DNA of 64,000 nucleotides, taken from Rhizobium sp. SL42 (lineage in GTDB: Bacteria > Pseudomonadota > Alphaproteobacteria > Rhizobiales > Rhizobiaceae). Numbering within the stretch: the stretch's first letter is position 1; each line of letters opens with the position of its first letter. Shown one piece after another: positions 44,412 to 53,287 of the stretch. The DNA is taken from positions 248,001-312,000 of the forward strand of contig NZ_CP063399.1 in the NCBI RefSeq assembly GCF_021729845.1, in the 5' to 3' direction. The position numbers and the translations under genes were made by a program. Below the pieces are notes generated by a model. The model was given only the letters and a program-made list of their open reading frames with translations. It did no database searches and was not told where the DNA came from.

Positions 44412-45244
44412 CGCCTTGCTCCGACAAGGCTGGTCTTCAGGAATGTCGCGACACCGGGGGCTTCTTGAGCCGACAGCCCATGCGTGACCAGACTGCCGCC
44501 AAACCCGATTTCAGCAAGTTTGCGCAGATAGTAGACATAGTCGAGAACACCCTTGCCTGCGGTGGCGAAGCGCCCGTCTTGTGTTCGGTCCTTGGCATGG
44601 GCCATGACAATACGGTCGCCCAAGAGGTCGATCGCCTGGGACACGATGGTCCGCTGTTCTTCCAGCGTCTCCACCTCGAAGAGATTGGCGGGGTCCAGAA
44701 CGATCTTGATGCGGGGGCTTTTCAACTCATTGATCAGGCGTCGCGCCTTGGCCGCCGAATTCACGACATTGGCCAGTTCCGGTTCGATGCCCAGATCGAC
44801 GTCGAAGCGCTCTGCAATCTCGACCGCCGTCTCCATGGCATCCAGCAGATCGCGCCAGGCCTCTGGCGAGTTGTTGTCGGGATGCTCCTTCCACTGATCC
44901 AGCGGATCGCGCGTTCCCGTGCAGAGCGTGACAAGACCGGTCGACATAGAAGCGCAGCGCTCGGCCAGAACCGCCAGCCGGCGATGGCCGGCCTCGCGCA
45001 CGGCAAGATCGGGATGGATCATGTTGTAGGTGCCTGAAACGGCTACAATTTCGATACCGCTTGCCTTCGCAGCCGCCGCCACCGAACACGCCTGTTCTTC
45101 GCTGATGGCGTCCGGCATTGCGGCAAGCCCGGAACAGGCCATGTTATACTGCGCGCAGGCAAAGCCCGCATCGGCAACGGATCTCAGCACCGTTTCCGGA
45201 TCGCTGCCCTCGAAGGTCTTGGCGAAGATGCCGAGCTTCATCAC
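44408..45244 (-). CDS. Sugar phosphate isomerase/epimerase (xylose-isomerase-like TIM barrel)
   Basis: A 278-residue AP_endonuc_2/IolE-type TIM barrel. It starts MMKLGIFAKTFEGSDPETVL. Predicted metal ligands are the Glu in LGIEPELANVVNSA, the Asp in KIVLDPANLFEV, the His in MAHAKDRTQDGRF and a C-terminal acidic residue. Members isomerise or epimerise sugars, inosose or 3-keto sugars. It overlaps both neighbours by four bases. Pairing with a Gfo/Idh gene is typical of inositol and 3-keto-sugar pathways. Confidence 0.88.
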   Translation of the reverse strand: MMKLGIFAKTFEGSDPETVLRSVADAGFACAQYNMACSGLAAMPDAISEEQACSVAAAAKASGIEIVAVSGTYNMIHPDLAVREAGHRRLAVLAERCASMSTGLVTLCTGTRDPLDQWKEHPDNNSPEAWRDLLDAMETAVEIAERFDVDLGIEPELANVVNSAAKARRLINELKSPRIKIVLDPANLFEVETLEEQRTIVSQAIDLLGDRIVMAHAKDRTQDGRFATAGKGVLDYVYYLRKLAEIGFGGSLVTHGLSAQEAPGVATFLKTSLVGARR

Positions 45245-46317
45245 ACACCACCCGTCGTGTCGGCCAGCGCGACGGCCTTACCACTTTCCACCGAGCGGGC
45301 GATCGCCACCATCGCCTGGACCGAAGCCAGGCCGTCATCGATATCGGCGCCTTCATTGGGCGTGCCGTCGAGGATGGTGCGGGCAAAGCCTTCCAGCTGG
45401 CGGCGATAGAAATGCCCGTCGGCCCCGAGCACCCGATGGGTGGCGCCGTCAGCTTCGCGGAAAATATCCACCTCGCTCGACTTGTAATACCAGGGATTGA
45501 AAGTCTTGCCGAGAACGCTGCCATTCTCTCCGTAGATCTGGAAACCTTCATGCCAGTCCATGCGCACCTGTACGGTGAGGTCGAGATGACCGAGCGTGCC
45601 GGAGGCAAATTCGACATCGACGAACCAGCACCAGATGCCGGCACGCTCCGACAGACGGGCGTCGACCGACACGATATCGCCGGCGAAATAGCGGGCCGTA
45701 TCGATCAGGTGGCAGCCATGTGCCAGCATGTAATAGCGGCGCAGATCGGCCTTGGGATTGGTCGAGGGCTTCCGGGCATTGGCGCTTGCGACGATCAGCG
45801 GCTGAACCGCATCGGTCATCGGATAACGATGGGTGCTGTCGCAATACCAGGCCTTCAGGGCGACCAGCGCGCCCATCTCGTCGCGGATGAAGGATTTTGC
45901 CGCCTGGAGGCCGGCGTCGAAGCGCTTCATGTGGCCGACTTGGAACACCTGGCCCGATTTTTCGACAGCGACTTTCAGCTCGCTACATTCCTCGACCGTC
46001 AGACCGACCGGCTTTTCGCACAGGACATGTTTGCCGGCTTCGAGTGCTCTGATGGAGGCAGGAACGTGGAAGGCATCGGCGGTTGCGATGATCACCGCGT
46101 CGATATCGGGATCGGCCAGCATTTTGTCATAGTCGTTGTAGGTCTTTTTCGCGCCATGGGTGATCGCCATGCGCTCGCGCAGATCATCGGCAACGTCGCA
46201 GATCCCGTAGAGATCGGCATTGGCAGCCTTGGTGCAGCTTTCGAAATGGGCCGCCTGGGCGATCTGGCCCGCTCCCAATACGCCGACGCGGAGGCGTTTT
46301 TCTTGCTTTGCTGGCAT
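45241..46317 (-). CDS. Gfo/Idh/MocA-family oxidoreductase
   Basis: A 358-residue NAD(P)-dependent sugar or polyol dehydrogenase. The Rossmann motif is VGVLGAGQIAQAAHFES, the active-site block is HVLCEKPVGLTVEECSEL with the EKP Lys, and YMLAHGCHLIDTARYFAG carries the catalytic Asp-His region. It is the first gene of operon B and is followed by four genes with overlaps or gaps of at most 15 bases. The substrate is unknown. Confidence 0.92.
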   Translation of the reverse strand: MPAKQEKRLRVGVLGAGQIAQAAHFESCTKAANADLYGICDVADDLRERMAITHGAKKTYNDYDKMLADPDIDAVIIATADAFHVPASIRALEAGKHVLCEKPVGLTVEECSELKVAVEKSGQVFQVGHMKRFDAGLQAAKSFIRDEMGALVALKAWYCDSTHRYPMTDAVQPLIVASANARKPSTNPKADLRRYYMLAHGCHLIDTARYFAGDIVSVDARLSERAGIWCWFVDVEFASGTLGHLDLTVQVRMDWHEGFQIYGENGSVLGKTFNPWYYKSSEVDIFREADGATHRVLGADGHFYRRQLEGFARTILDGTPNEGADIDDGLASVQAMVAIARSVESGKAVALADTTGGV

Positions 46318-46673
46318 GCGTAACTCTCGTGTCTGTGTGTTTCATTGCAGCGTCGCGGCTGTCAGAATCCGTCCCCGAAGCAACGACGTGCGGCCGGGCG
46401 AGGTGCGTCTGTGGATCGAAGAAGTGCAGCTTTACCAGGTCGATCGCCTAGGGCCACGCTGCTGGTCGCCTCGAATTTTGCCGCCGCATTGGCAGTACCC
46501 CTCACGTCTCAACGGAACCCCGGTCGCCGGAATCCATACGAACCGAATCGATATTAAAGTGAACGCTGACACGACAACCATTACTGCACATTTTGCAGAG
46601 GATTTTCCTGCAGTTTCAGTCGCCCAATCCAGTCTGCTTACGCAATCTTTGAGCTTCAAGCCGCACTAAAATC
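46318..46673. other. Intergenic region between operon B and the second ABC ATPase
   Basis: A 356-base gap. A plus-strand frame reads GEVRLWIEEVQLYQVDRLGP and later GTPVAGIHTNRIDIKVNADT, ending SLSFKPH. It has protein-like composition but no credible start and no recognised family, and may be debris. The region may also hold a promoter for operon B, or transcription may come through from the ABC genes. Confidence 0.4.
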
Positions 46674-47420
46674 TTATCCACCGATCATCAGCTTGACGAC
46701 TTCGTCATGTGTGGTCTCGTTGATATTGCGCTCACCAGCGACGATGCCACGACGAAGGACAACGATCCGATCTGACACTGCAAAAATATCCTGCAAATTG
46801 TGCGAGATGAAAACGACGCCGCGGCCCTGCGCCTTCAGCGACTTTATTAACGAGACGACCTTGCGCTGCTCCGGCACGCCGAGCGCCGCCGTTGGCTCGT
46901 CCATGATCAGGATGCGGGCGTTCCAGTAGACGGCACGGCCGATGGCGACGGCCTGGCGCTGGCCGCCGGAGAAATTGCTCACCGGCGCATCAAGCCGCTT
47001 CACATGGAAGTCGAGCATCGCCATCGTCTTGCGCGCAGCCTCCGCCATCGCCTTGCGGTCTATCACCGGCAGGAAACCGAAGGCCTTGCGCATCGGCTCG
47101 CGGCCGAGAAAGATGTTGCCGCCGATCGTCAGATTGTCGGCCAGCGCAAGATCCTGATAGATCGTCTCGATGCCTTTTTCACGGGCATCCTGCGGCGAGG
47201 AGAAGGTAACGGGCCGACCCTCGATCAGGATTTCGCCCGAGGTCGGCGCATAAACACCGGAAATTGCCTTTATCATCGTAGTCTTGCCGGCACCGTTGTC
47301 GCCGGCCAGCGCCACGACTTCGCCCGGATGCACGACAAGGGAGCAGTTTTCGAGTGCCTTCACCGCACCGAAGTGGCGGGAGAGATTGCGGACCTCGAGC
47401 AGCGGGGTTTGACTATTCAT
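46674..47420 (-). CDS. Ribose-type ABC transporter ATPase, single-domain (operon C)
   Basis: A 248-residue ATP-binding subunit of FrcA type. Walker A is LAGDNGAGKTTMIKAI, the signature is NFSGGQRQAVAIGRAVYWNA, Walker B is ILIMDEPTAAL. The start at 47420 overlaps the permease stop by eight bases; the open frame continues upstream but in sequence that codes for the permease in another frame. It has one domain only and is presumed to dimerise. Confidence 0.93.
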   Translation of the reverse strand: MNSQTPLLEVRNLSRHFGAVKALENCSLVVHPGEVVALAGDNGAGKTTMIKAISGVYAPTSGEILIEGRPVTFSSPQDAREKGIETIYQDLALADNLTIGGNIFLGREPMRKAFGFLPVIDRKAMAEAARKTMAMLDFHVKRLDAPVSNFSGGQRQAVAIGRAVYWNARILIMDEPTAALGVPEQRKVVSLIKSLKAQGRGVVFISHNLQDIFAVSDRIVVLRRGIVAGERNINETTHDEVVKLMIGG

Positions 47421-48477
47421 CTTGTTTTGCTCCGCTGAACCGGCGCTGCGCCTGGTCGATGAGAACGGAAATGATGATGACGACGCCGACGGCGATGAAC
47501 TGCCAGAACGGTTCGACATCGAGAAAGACCAGACCATACTGGATGACGGCGATGACCAGAGCGCCTGCGACCGTGCCGAGGATCGAACCGGAACCGCCGA
47601 AGAGACTGGCGCCGCCGATGACCACGGCTGCGACGCAATCGAGCAGCAGCGGTTCCCCTGCCTGCGCAGCCCCTGCGGTGAAGCGGGCGGCATAGAGTGC
47701 GCCGCCGAGCCCGGCGCACACGGAGGACAGGACATAGAGCTTGAGAATATGGCGCTTGATGTCGATGCCGGCTCGTCTTGCGGCCTGCGCATTGGCGCCG
47801 ATCGCGTAGTTGTGCTGGCCGAAGCGCGTTTGGCTCAGGATATAGTGCATGATCAGGACGAAGACCGCCGTCACCAGCACGAGATAGGGAATGCCAAGGA
47901 TACGGCCATTGCCGAGCATGGCGAAATATTCGTTCTTCACCGGAACCGTCGTGCCGCCGGCCAGCAGAAAGGCCGTGCCGCGTGCAACACCGAACATGCC
48001 GAGCGTGCCGATGAAGGGCGGAACCTTGAGGCGCGAGATCAGCAGTCCGTTGATGATGCCGGGAACGGTCGCGACCAGCACAGCGACGAGAATGCCGAAC
48101 AGCATGGCCAGGGGCAGCGGCATGTAAAGGCCGGCAAGATTTGTCATGTGCGCGGCGATAACGGCCGCCAGCCCCATGATGAAGCCCATCGACAGATCGA
48201 TGCCGCCGGAAATGATGACGAAGGTCTGGCCGATGGCCAGCAGGAGGGGCGCGACGGCGAAAATGGCGATCGACTGCCAGTTGAACGGCGAGAAGACAAA
48301 GGTGCCGCCGAAAGACATGCGCGACCAGATTTCGAATATGACGATAAGGGCTGCGAGAAACAGCCATGCGCGCAACTGTGCGATGTGGCCGATCAGCGTC
48401 TGTGTCTGGTCGGCATGATCTGCCTGCGGCGCGATATGTGGGTCCACCTTCGGCGGCTCGTCAACGGTGCTTGTCAT
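47413..48477 (-). CDS. Ribose-type ABC transporter permease (operon C)
   Basis: A 354-residue RbsC/FrcC-type permease with about ten hydrophobic segments. Family motifs are FVIISGGIDLSMGFIMGLAA and CVAAVVIGGASLFGGSGSIL. The N-terminal 45 residues are soluble and acidic. It pairs with the ATPase gene by overlap. It differs clearly from the operon A permease, so the two transporters are paralogues with separate substrates and not a recent duplication. Confidence 0.93.
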   Translation of the reverse strand: MTSTVDEPPKVDPHIAPQADHADQTQTLIGHIAQLRAWLFLAALIVIFEIWSRMSFGGTFVFSPFNWQSIAIFAVAPLLLAIGQTFVIISGGIDLSMGFIMGLAAVIAAHMTNLAGLYMPLPLAMLFGILVAVLVATVPGIINGLLISRLKVPPFIGTLGMFGVARGTAFLLAGGTTVPVKNEYFAMLGNGRILGIPYLVLVTAVFVLIMHYILSQTRFGQHNYAIGANAQAARRAGIDIKRHILKLYVLSSVCAGLGGALYAARFTAGAAQAGEPLLLDCVAAVVIGGASLFGGSGSILGTVAGALVIAVIQYGLVFLDVEPFWQFIAVGVVIIISVLIDQAQRRFSGAKQDE

Positions 48478-48562
48478 GGTACGTCCGGAAATGAGGCATG
48501 CGCAATGGCTTGCGGCATGCGTTAAGGGTCATCCTGTGGAATCATGCAACGACACACGTCTG

Positions 48563-48594
48563 TGCGGCGCCCGCCTTCCGGCAAGGGCGCCGCA
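48563..48594. repeat. Intercistronic GC-rich hairpin after the binding-protein gene
   Basis: tgcggcgccc (48563-48572) pairs with gggcgccgca (48585-48594) to make a 10-base stem in the gap between the binding-protein stop and the permease start. It probably favours binding-protein mRNA over downstream genes, as at 38032-38057. Confidence 0.65.
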
Positions 48595-48604
48595 GCCGGT
48601 CGTA

Positions 48605-49594
48605 TCAATCCGAATAGATGTACTTCGCAACGTTCGGGTCGGCGAGGTTCGCCTTGTCGATAATCGTGAAGCCGGTGCCGATGGCGGTCGGGATCGAATT
48701 CCCGGTCAGATGGGCATAGGCCGACATCACGCCGAAATAGCCGATTTCCGCCGGATGCTGGGCGATGGCGACATCGACCAGACCGGAATTGATGTTGTCG
48801 ACGATCGAGGTCGGCGCATCGAAGGCGACAACTTTGATATTGCCTGTCTGGCCAGCCTGCTGGACGCCGTTTGCGGCACCCAGTGCCGAGAACAGGTTGG
48901 CGCCGAAGACGCCGACGAGATCGGAGTTTCGTGCAAACACGGCCTGAAGCTGCGAGGCCGCCTTATTGGCATCGTTGTCGTTGAATTGGCTTTCCAGAAC
49001 TTCGATGCCAGAATGGTTTGCGGCCATCTCGTCCTTGAAGCCCTGCTCGCGCTGGTCGGTGGTCGAGATGCCGGGTTTTACGTTCGAAACATAGACCTTG
49101 CCCTTCTCGCCAACGGCCTTTGCCAGGGCACGCGCTGCAATTGCGCCACCGAGAACATTGTCGGAAGCGATGTAGGACAGCGGAAACTCGGCGTCGCCGG
49201 CACCGGTCTGATAAATTCCGTCGCCAATGAAGGTATCGACCGTGATGACCGGAATGCCGGCATCATGGGCCTTCTTCAGCGGCTGTATCAGTTGGTCCTT
49301 GTCGGTTGGAGCAATCAGGATCGCATCGGGCTTCTTGGCGATGATCGCATCGAGCACCGGAACCTGCGTCACCGGATTAAAATCCGGCGCACCCTGAAAC
49401 ACCAGTTCGGCACCCACCGCCTTGGCGGCCGCCTCGGCGCCTTTGCGCATGGTGATGTAGAAAGCGTCAGTGGTGAGGCCCGGTACAAGGGCGATTGTGA
49501 ATTTCTTGTCCTGTGCCTGCGCTTGTCCAGCGACGGCGGTAACGCTCACAAGCGCTGCGACTACACCGGCCTTTAAGAATGAACGACGTTCCAT
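48605..49594 (-). CDS. Ribose-type periplasmic sugar-binding protein (operon C)
   Basis: A 329-residue substrate-binding protein. The signal peptide MERRSFLKAGVVAALVSVTA begins with a twin-arginine-like ERRSFLK motif and is cleaved near GQAQAQD, so Tat export is possible. Mature blocks include PDAILIAPTDKDQLIQPLKK, IPVITVDTFIGDGIYQTGAG and DLVGVFGANLFSALGAANGV. The start follows an AGGAGGA site. The ligand is unknown; the associated aldolase and kinases suggest a ketose or rare hexose. Confidence 0.92.
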   Translation of the reverse strand: MERRSFLKAGVVAALVSVTAVAGQAQAQDKKFTIALVPGLTTDAFYITMRKGAEAAAKAVGAELVFQGAPDFNPVTQVPVLDAIIAKKPDAILIAPTDKDQLIQPLKKAHDAGIPVITVDTFIGDGIYQTGAGDAEFPLSYIASDNVLGGAIAARALAKAVGEKGKVYVSNVKPGISTTDQREQGFKDEMAANHSGIEVLESQFNDNDANKAASQLQAVFARNSDLVGVFGANLFSALGAANGVQQAGQTGNIKVVAFDAPTSIVDNINSGLVDVAIAQHPAEIGYFGVMSAYAHLTGNSIPTAIGTGFTIIDKANLADPNVAKYIYSD

Positions 49595-49772
49595 GCTTTC
49601 CTCCTCCTTGAAAGCCGGAACTCCCTTTCCGGCAAAACGAATAATCACGCTGGTTATGACGGTTCGTCAAGTAATTTTTTGCTGCAATGAATTGCTATCG
49701 GCTTTATCTTGGTTTTGGATGTTGCGGCGGCGGTAAAACGCATCCGTATCGCCAGCCGTCGAGCGTGACGGA

Positions 49773-51206
49773 TCACCGCAAGCGCCTATGTTCGTCGGTT
49801 GGGTTGAACACCCCCGAAATCCAGTCGATCACCCCCTGTATGTCCGGTTCCCTGGTTTGGTCGACCGTCAAAAAGGGGCCGCATCCGATGGGTTCCGCGC
49901 AATCGGCGAGCACCACCAGTTCCTGGACGTATTCAGCCCCCGGATGGCCCGGCAGCCTGTCTTTCAACCGACTGGCATAGCGATCGCCGGCGACCTTTCC
50001 CGGCACCTTGCACCAAAGTTCCGCGGTGCGTTCGACACCTGCATCTTTGATATAGCCTTCCAGCACAGCTTTCGGCTGGAATCCGAACCAGGCGTCGACG
50101 ATGAATGTCGATCCCGCTGGGGCTTCGCCAATGAGCGACCAGATCGCCTGGTAGCTTGCCTTCCCCAAGGTTCGGTTGAAATCCCGATCGACGCCACCAA
50201 TGTGCTGCAAGAACGGATTCTTGATGTCGTCGAGCGAGAGAATTGGCCACCCGGTGCGCTGCGACAGCGCTTTTGCCAGGCGGCTTTTGCCCGATGCAGG
50301 GACCCCGTTGACAAGAACGACGCGTTTTTCAACCCGGTTGCCCCCGCTTGAAAAGGTGGACAGGCCCGCGCCGATGACGCCTGCATCATCTCCGAGTTTC
50401 GCAGCAAGTATCCTCGGCTGGAACCATGGAGCCACAGCCGGAAAATCGGTGAGCGCCCGTGCGGCCGCCGAACCCAGACCACCGCCCAATACAATGATAT
50501 CCGGATCCATCATCGCCGCAATGTTGTCGACTGCGATCCGTAAGGGGGATGCCCAGGCATGCAGTACAGCCCTGGCCGTCTCACTGCCGCTCGCCGCCAT
50601 ATCGAAAATATCGCTGGCGGAGACGGCTTCCAGACCTGCTTCATTCATGTGGCGCCGCAGCGCGGTGCCCGAACTGAAGGTTTCGACGCACCCTCGCCTT
50701 CCGCATGGGCATAGGGGGCCGTCCTGTGCGACGGAAATATGGCCCAACTGCCCGGCAGTGATCCGGCCGCGATGGATACGGCCGTTGTTTGCAACCGCGC
50801 CACCGATGCCGGTTCCGATCGTCAGCATCGCCACGCTTTGGTACCCCTTGGCGACACCGAGGGCAATCTCCGCGATAAGTGCCATGCTGCAATCATTTTC
50901 GATGACGACGGCCCGGCCAAGAGCGTCCTCCAACTGATTGGCGAAATCGATTCCGGCCAGGTTCAAAATTCCACCGGATAGGATCGTCCGGTTCGCAGCA
51001 TCCACACGGCCGGGAATGCCTATGCCGACGCCGGCATCTGCGGGCGCGTCGAGCAGACCTACCATCGTCTTGATGCGCTCAATGACCTGCAAAGGATCTG
51101 CCGGCGTTCGTTCGGACAGCTTTTCGAGGATGTTGCCTTCCCTTGAGACGAGAGCAGCACGAACATTCGTGCCGCCAATGTCTATACCAACGGCAATCTC
51201 AGGCAT
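49773..51206 (-). CDS. Fusion of ROK sugar kinase and P-loop (gluconate-kinase-like) kinase
   Basis: A 477-residue two-domain protein. Residues 1-285 are a ROK kinase with GIDIGGTNVRAALV, the catalytic Asp in VIENDCSMAL (about 105), and the zinc motif CPCGRRGCVETFSSG. Residues 293-477 are a P-loop kinase-like domain with Walker A NGVPASGKSRLAKALS (300-315), LSLDDIKNPFLQHIGGVDRD and a lid-like region. The start at 51206 overlaps the aldolase stop by eight bases. Two ATP-using domains in one chain could make a sugar bisphosphate ready for the adjacent aldolase (inference). I know of no standard family with this architecture. Confidence 0.85.
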   Translation of the reverse strand: MPEIAVGIDIGGTNVRAALVSREGNILEKLSERTPADPLQVIERIKTMVGLLDAPADAGVGIGIPGRVDAANRTILSGGILNLAGIDFANQLEDALGRAVVIENDCSMALIAEIALGVAKGYQSVAMLTIGTGIGGAVANNGRIHRGRITAGQLGHISVAQDGPLCPCGRRGCVETFSSGTALRRHMNEAGLEAVSASDIFDMAASGSETARAVLHAWASPLRIAVDNIAAMMDPDIIVLGGGLGSAAARALTDFPAVAPWFQPRILAAKLGDDAGVIGAGLSTFSSGGNRVEKRVVLVNGVPASGKSRLAKALSQRTGWPILSLDDIKNPFLQHIGGVDRDFNRTLGKASYQAIWSLIGEAPAGSTFIVDAWFGFQPKAVLEGYIKDAGVERTAELWCKVPGKVAGDRYASRLKDRLPGHPGAEYVQELVVLADCAEPIGCGPFLTVDQTREPDIQGVIDWISGVFNPTDEHRRLR

Positions 51207-52143
51207 TTGCTTTCTGACCTTGACGGGCACTATGGGACGTTGCGTGTTTAAAATGAGCGGCAATGACGGCTTGAATTTCGCGAAGCCGCGGAACCGCCAC
51301 CGACTCCAACCGCTCCTTCGTGATTGAGCGATCCAGCGAAATGCAATCCTTCCAGAGCGATCGGCCCGCGATGACCCCCGAAGCCCCATTGCGCATCGCA
51401 TCTTCAACTTGTGTCAAGAACGTTGAGTGGTCAACGCCCGCAGACAGCACGGCCCACGGCACGTCGCCTGCAAGCGTAGTGACTTCAGCGCAGGCTTCCG
51501 GTGTTCCCGGATAAGGAATCTTCAGAACTTTCGATCCACAATCGAGGCAAATCTTGCTTCCGCCGACGATCAGCGAAGGAATCCGCTCTTTGTAGGCAGC
51601 TTCGTCTTCATCATCGAGCTTATAGGTCAGGAACTCGACCACGAGCAACAGGTCCTCGCGCGCGAAGTCCTCGATGCAGTGCTGCAGCATCTCGATGTTG
51701 TGAACGTTCGCTTCGTCGCGATCAGAGCGGAGGTAAACCATGATCTTGCCCCCCGTCGCACCGAGCTCGCGAACCCGGCGGGCGGTAATGCCGGGAACCA
51801 GCTTGGAAAGCCGATATCCTTCCGGCGAGGTATCCCAGCCTGAGGCATCAAGGCCAATGAGCAATGCGGTGTCGCGTTGAATGATGCGGTCATCGACAAG
51901 CGCAGGAACGGCGCAGATCGGATCGACCAGAACACAAGATGCCTTGCTTGCAAGAAATTTGGCGATATCGGCTTTCGTGTCCCCCAGCGTCTTGTCGGAG
52001 ATCGCCGCCTGTTCCTGCGGGTCCTTGGCAAGCAAGGTGCGCATGCCGCCGCGTTGATCGCAGGCTATGACCATCATGGCTCCGTCACTTCCGCAGATCT
52101 GCTGGTAACCACGCATTTCGGCTGTCGTCAATCTGGACATCAA
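51199..52143 (-). CDS. LacD/YihT-type aldolase
   Basis: A 314-residue class I TIM-barrel aldolase of the tagatose-1,6-bisphosphate aldolase family (COG3684), which includes LacD and the sulfofructose-phosphate aldolase YihT. Seen are MVIACDQRGGMRTLLA near the start, CVLVDPICAVPALVDDRIIQ, GGKIMVYLRSDRDEANVHNI with the Schiff-base Lys region, and AGVDHSTFLTQVEDAMRNGA. It is the first gene of operon C and faces the SorC gene across a 210-base gap. It should split a ketose bisphosphate, or a related phosphosugar, into trioses. Confidence 0.88.
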   Translation of the reverse strand: MMSRLTTAEMRGYQQICGSDGAMMVIACDQRGGMRTLLAKDPQEQAAISDKTLGDTKADIAKFLASKASCVLVDPICAVPALVDDRIIQRDTALLIGLDASGWDTSPEGYRLSKLVPGITARRVRELGATGGKIMVYLRSDRDEANVHNIEMLQHCIEDFAREDLLLVVEFLTYKLDDEDEAAYKERIPSLIVGGSKICLDCGSKVLKIPYPGTPEACAEVTTLAGDVPWAVLSAGVDHSTFLTQVEDAMRNGASGVIAGRSLWKDCISLDRSITKERLESVAVPRLREIQAVIAAHFKHATSHSARQGQKANA

Positions 52144-52283
52144 GTCCTCCCTCTATGTCACCCGAAACGGGATACTGAAATTTCTTCCGCTCCAAGGTCC
52201 GGAGGGAAAGCGATCGTTGAACATTAAGAGCCCAGCAGCCGCATATTCGTTGCGAAACGGGCGGGTTTGAGCGATAACTCCTA

Positions 52284-52306
52284 TGTGTCACAGTGAACGT
52301 AACACA
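52284..52306. promoter_or_regulatory. Inverted repeat tgtgtcac-N7-gtaacaca, candidate SorC operator
   Basis: The arms at 52284-52291 and 52299-52306 match in inverse at seven of eight positions. The site lies in the divergent region, 48 bases before the SorC start and 141 bases before the aldolase start. SorC/DeoR-type regulators usually bind inverted repeats between divergent units. Confidence 0.55.
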
Positions 52307-52353
52307 TTGCAGAAAGGAATTTCAACCTGAATTCATCTCAGTCACAAGAGGCT

Positions 52354-53277
52354 ATGGCAAGCCGTACGCTGTTGCATATGGTTGCAAAGCTGCACTACCA
52401 ATCGGAAATGTCGCAGGTTGATATTGCCAAAAAGCTAGGCTTATCAACGGCGACGGTTTCGCGTCTGCTTCAAAAGGCGCGCACTGCGGGGATCGTCCGC
52501 ATCGAAGTAATCGATCTTTCGCCATCTGAAGATTTGACCGCGGCGCTGATTGAAGCGCTGAAATTGCAAACGGCAGCCGTCATCGACGCGCCACCGACCA
52601 ATGTACTGAGCGCACTGGCACCGTCCGTGGGGTCCCTGTTGAAGCAAGCAGGACTGCGATCAGGCTCAACCATCGGCATTGGATGGGGACGGGCTGTCCG
52701 GCAAGTGACGCTTGCCGGCCTCCCCTCATTGCCCGGAGTTGCGACCGTCGCGCTCAATGGCGGGATGCAGCAGGCCGCTCCGCACTTCCAGACCAATGAA
52801 TTCGTCCGCCAGGCCGCCGAACAGTTGGGGGGGACCCCGCACTTTCTGCATGCGCCCTATATTTCCTCATCGGAACTGCGGGATGCGTTTCTCGCTGATC
52901 CCACAGTCCAGCAAGTAACCTCGCTCTGGAACAAGCTGGATGCAGCAATCGTCGGCGTCGGTTTGAGACACTCGGCAAATCCTTCCGAAGCGACCGGAGC
53001 GCTCCCGGGCGAAAAAGCCCTTGGCCAGGCTTCAGGCGACGTTCTGCGTCACTATGTCACCGAGAGCGGCGAGATCCTGCACTGGGACGGGGAAGAGCGC
53101 ATGATTGCCGCATCCCCGCAACAGCTCCGCAAGGTTAAATTGACAATTGCCGTCGCGGCGGCACCCGCCAAGGCGCCCGGCATTATCGGTGCAGCCCGAT
53201 CGGGCATGATCAATGCCCTTGTGACAGATGTGACGACCGCGCAAGCCATTCTCGACCGCCTGTCGATGGCCAATTGA
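52354..53277 (+). CDS. SorC/DeoR-family sugar-responsive regulator
   Basis: A 307-residue regulator. The N-terminal helix-turn-helix reads MSQVDIAKKLGLSTATVSRL then LQKARTAGIVRIEV. The C-terminal sugar-phosphate-binding domain includes GLRSGSTIGIGWGRAVRQVT, a phosphate-loop block, and IVGVGLRHSANPSEA. SorC-type proteins sense a phosphorylated pathway intermediate. It is divergent from the aldolase-led operon and is followed by pdxJ-like and HAD genes ten and 87 bases apart, so it likely controls both directions. Confidence 0.9.
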   Translation: MASRTLLHMVAKLHYQSEMSQVDIAKKLGLSTATVSRLLQKARTAGIVRIEVIDLSPSEDLTAALIEALKLQTAAVIDAPPTNVLSALAPSVGSLLKQAGLRSGSTIGIGWGRAVRQVTLAGLPSLPGVATVALNGGMQQAAPHFQTNEFVRQAAEQLGGTPHFLHAPYISSSELRDAFLADPTVQQVTSLWNKLDAAIVGVGLRHSANPSEATGALPGEKALGQASGDVLRHYVTESGEILHWDGEERMIAASPQQLRKVKLTIAVAAAPAKAPGIIGAARSGMINALVTDVTTAQAILDRLSMAN

Positions 53278-53287
53278 GGAGAAAATC

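Noticed and set aside
47422..48525. A 367-codon plus-strand frame over the second permease gene
   Set aside because: Antisense shadow of the permease. No start context or family pattern.
49788..50351. Plus-strand frames over the fused kinase gene
   Set aside because: Antisense to a two-domain protein with intact motifs. No independent support.
51207..51407. Upstream extension of the ROK fusion protein by 67 residues
   Set aside because: It is an out-of-frame reading of the LacD-type aldolase gene. The start at 51206 has the standard overlap.
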